Shown here piece after piece: positions 62,808-64,000 of a stretch of DNA of 64,000 nucleotides. Position 1 is the first letter of the stretch. Each line of letters opens with the position of its first letter. Both the position numbers and the translations under genes were made by a program. A model generated the notes under the pieces. That model searched no databases. It was not told where the DNA came from and saw only the letters and a list, made by a program, of their open reading frames with translations. This stretch comes from Antennarius striatus (lineage: Eukaryota > Chordata > Actinopteri > Lophiiformes > Antennariidae), in NCBI RefSeq assembly GCF_040054535.1, contig NC_090787.1, positions 18,715,501 through 18,779,500 on the forward strand. The letters run 5' to 3'.

Positions 62808-63268
62808 TGCCGTCTACCTCTTGAAATGCCCTTGTGGCTTAGAATATATCGGGAAAACAAAACGGGTATTAAAAACGAAGATTTCTGAACATAAAAGCAG
62901 CATAAGGAATAAAGATGAAAGATCCCCAGTGGCCAGGCACTTCTGGCCATGATGTCTGTTCCCTTATATTTCAGGGCATAGAAATGATACAGCCCTTTAA
63001 AAGGGGCGGTGATGGAGACAGATTTCTGTTACAGAGGGAAGCCTATTGGATTCATACATTACAAACAGAGAATCCAAAGGGGTTGAACGAAGAACTGCTG
63101 TTGGGTTGTTTTTTATGGTTCTTTGAGGACCCCACTACAGCAGTGATTCTCATTCTGACTGTGCGGTTATTTACCCTGTATATGCTATGTCCCTCAATAG
63201 AATTTGGTGCTATGATTTTTTTGCTGTTATTCTTGATGGTCCAATCTGCGCAGAACATGAATGGATAG
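62808..63268 (+). pseudogene. GIY-YIG endonuclease of a Penelope-like element
   Basis: Frame 1 (62808-62950) reads AVYLLKCPCGLEYIGKTKR, then KISEHKSSIR and SPVARHF, ending at a TGA. This holds the GIY-YIG-like pair (VYL...YIG), the conserved Arg/Lys and the His of the domain, and the CxC pair typical of Penelope-type enzymes. After a single frameshift near 62945 the next frame continues GHDVCSLIFQGIE and then LLQREAYWIHTLQTENPKGL with the catalytic Glu, ending at 63268. In the intact family this domain follows the reverse transcriptase and makes the target nick. Here there is no reverse transcriptase and no start codon, and the frame is broken, so it is a remnant. Confidence 0.87.
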
Positions 63269-63430
63269 TAATTTTTTATGTATTCATTTTCTCTTGTACA
63301 TACTGTATCTTGCCTTGTAAGATTTGATTGTTTTGTTCTGACGTGCCTCCTCATTCGAAGAGGCTGTATCAGGGTGGTTTTTTCACAGATTAATTCTGTT
63401 AGTTAATCATGTGTTCTCTGTGCTGATTGG

Positions 63431-63571
63431 TACTTGATTCTGACCTCACCTGGTTATGATGGATGTCAATTCTATTGCTCTTGTTCACGCTGATGAAGGC
63501 TGTTTGCTGAAACGCGTCCGTGATTTGCCCATAATAAATTTAAGTATTTATCTGTGAGTGCCGGTTAACTG
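63431..63571 (+). repeat. Right arm of the Penelope-like element
   Basis: Starts TACTTGATTCTGACCTCACC and ends GAGTGCCGGTTAACTG. Partner of 62667-62807. Between 63269 and 63430 is untranslated element sequence without other features. Confidence 0.92.
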
Positions 63572-63648
63572 ATTTTTTGATCTTTGCCCCTACTGCGCAC
63601 CCATTACACTATACAAGTTTTGGAGCTGTGCGCGCCGTCTCCTTCACC

Positions 63649-63664
63649 TGTTTATCTAATTTAA
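63649..63664. repeat. Right 16-bp target-site duplication of the Penelope-like element
   Basis: TGTTTATCTAATTTAA, identical to 62646-62661. Confidence 0.85.
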
Positions 63665-64000
63665 CCTACTGCCAAAATGAGATTTTTTGAAATTTATACG
63701 TGATGTTTTCCTTTTACCTCTGTCTGCAGCTAATTTAAAAAATGTCCAAAAAGAAAAATAGTAGGGCTATCACTTTAACGCGTTAATTAGATTAATTACT
63801 GAAGGAAATTTTAATTTTATTGTTCAGGTCTTTACATGGGAAAAGCATTTAAATCCTTTGGTCATCTTCTTACCCTTAGTTTTGCTGATCATCTTAACGA
63901 ACGCGCTGCGGAGCTAGTAGGTATGAGTTCGCTTCATTACGCTGCAAATTAACGGTCTATAAAAATTAACGCAATTAATCGTGAGTGGCAAGTCAATACC
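63665..64000. other. Intron end of window, possible DNA-transposon fragment
   Basis: From about 63761 TAGGGCTATCACTTTAACGC leads into the palindrome TTAACGCGTTAA and TTAGATTAATTAC, and AATTAACGCAATTAATCG near 63964 looks like a partial inverted counterpart. This resembles the AT-rich ends of non-autonomous hAT-like elements seen in fish, but the right end lies beyond the window. No coding sequence was found here. Confidence 0.35.

Larger units (their letters stand above)
62662..63648 (+). mobile_element. Penelope-like retroelement, 5'-truncated, inverted arms
   Basis: A 987-bp insertion bracketed by a 16-bp target duplication. It consists of an inverted arm (62667-62807), the C-terminal GIY-YIG endonuclease region, and the direct terminal copy containing the matching arm (63431-63571), then about 77 bp ending in CTCCTTCACC. 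The arms are 141 bp each and differ at five positions. Terminal sequences present in inverted orientation are typical of Penelope-like elements. The reverse transcriptase part is wholly absent, as expected for heavy 5' truncation. It sits 73 bp past the right target copy's start of the upstream LINE, in the presumed dhrs12 intron. Confidence 0.88.

Overview
The window looks like vertebrate, most probably teleost fish, nuclear DNA in which a very large tandem-satellite array gives way to ordinary gene-bearing DNA. Support for a fish comes from the repeat families on the right (an RTE-type LINE, a BED-finger hAT transposon, a Penelope-like element with inverted terminal copies, an L2/SINE-type tail), two intron-containing tRNA-Leu(CAA) genes, and a short first exon that reads like dhrs12. 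All comparisons were made by eye; no alignment or database search was run.

Positions 1-53218 are uninterrupted AT-rich satellite and carry no credible gene. Monomers are 248-257 bp or 328 bp, plus a fused 525-bp form. In 1-14520 they form five copies of a higher-order repeat of 2,687 bp (9 units), with lengths 2687, 2688, 2940, 2687 and 3518 bp. From 14.5 to 31.5 kb the same monomers are shuffled. From 31.5 to 49.8 kb two blocks occur in the order A-B-A'-B', with shifts of 8,500 and 10,258 bp. The right edge (49.8-53.2 kb) has a 1,181-bp duplication and then progressively diverged ~310-332-bp monomers. The ~330-bp monomer itself looks like an old dimer of a ~165-180-bp unit, and single units of that kind survive at 57.5-57.87 kb.

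At 53219 the array is broken by a three-level nested insertion: an ~810-bp solo LTR sits in a satellite monomer, a hAT DNA transposon sits in that LTR, and a 318-bp solo LTR sits in the hAT transposase. Each level has recognisable ends and a target-site duplication (5, 8 and 5 bp). Decayed satellite resumes at 56384 and contains a minus-strand RTE LINE fragment.

From about 57.9 kb the sequence is euchromatin-like: a 22-bp inverted repeat, dispersed-repeat remnants, two minus-strand tRNA-Leu(CAA) genes on a duplicated unit, a GATA microsatellite, and a short ETS/CRE-bearing promoter-like stretch leading to the probable dhrs12 exon 1 (59782-59837, plus strand). The rest would be its first intron. 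It holds an internally deleted RTE LINE with a 15-bp target duplication (60370-62573) and a 5'-truncated Penelope-like element with a GIY-YIG endonuclease, 141-bp inverted arms and a 16-bp target duplication (62662-63648).

The tRNA genes and the exon are the only features likely to be working host genes. Everything else is satellite or mobile DNA in decay.
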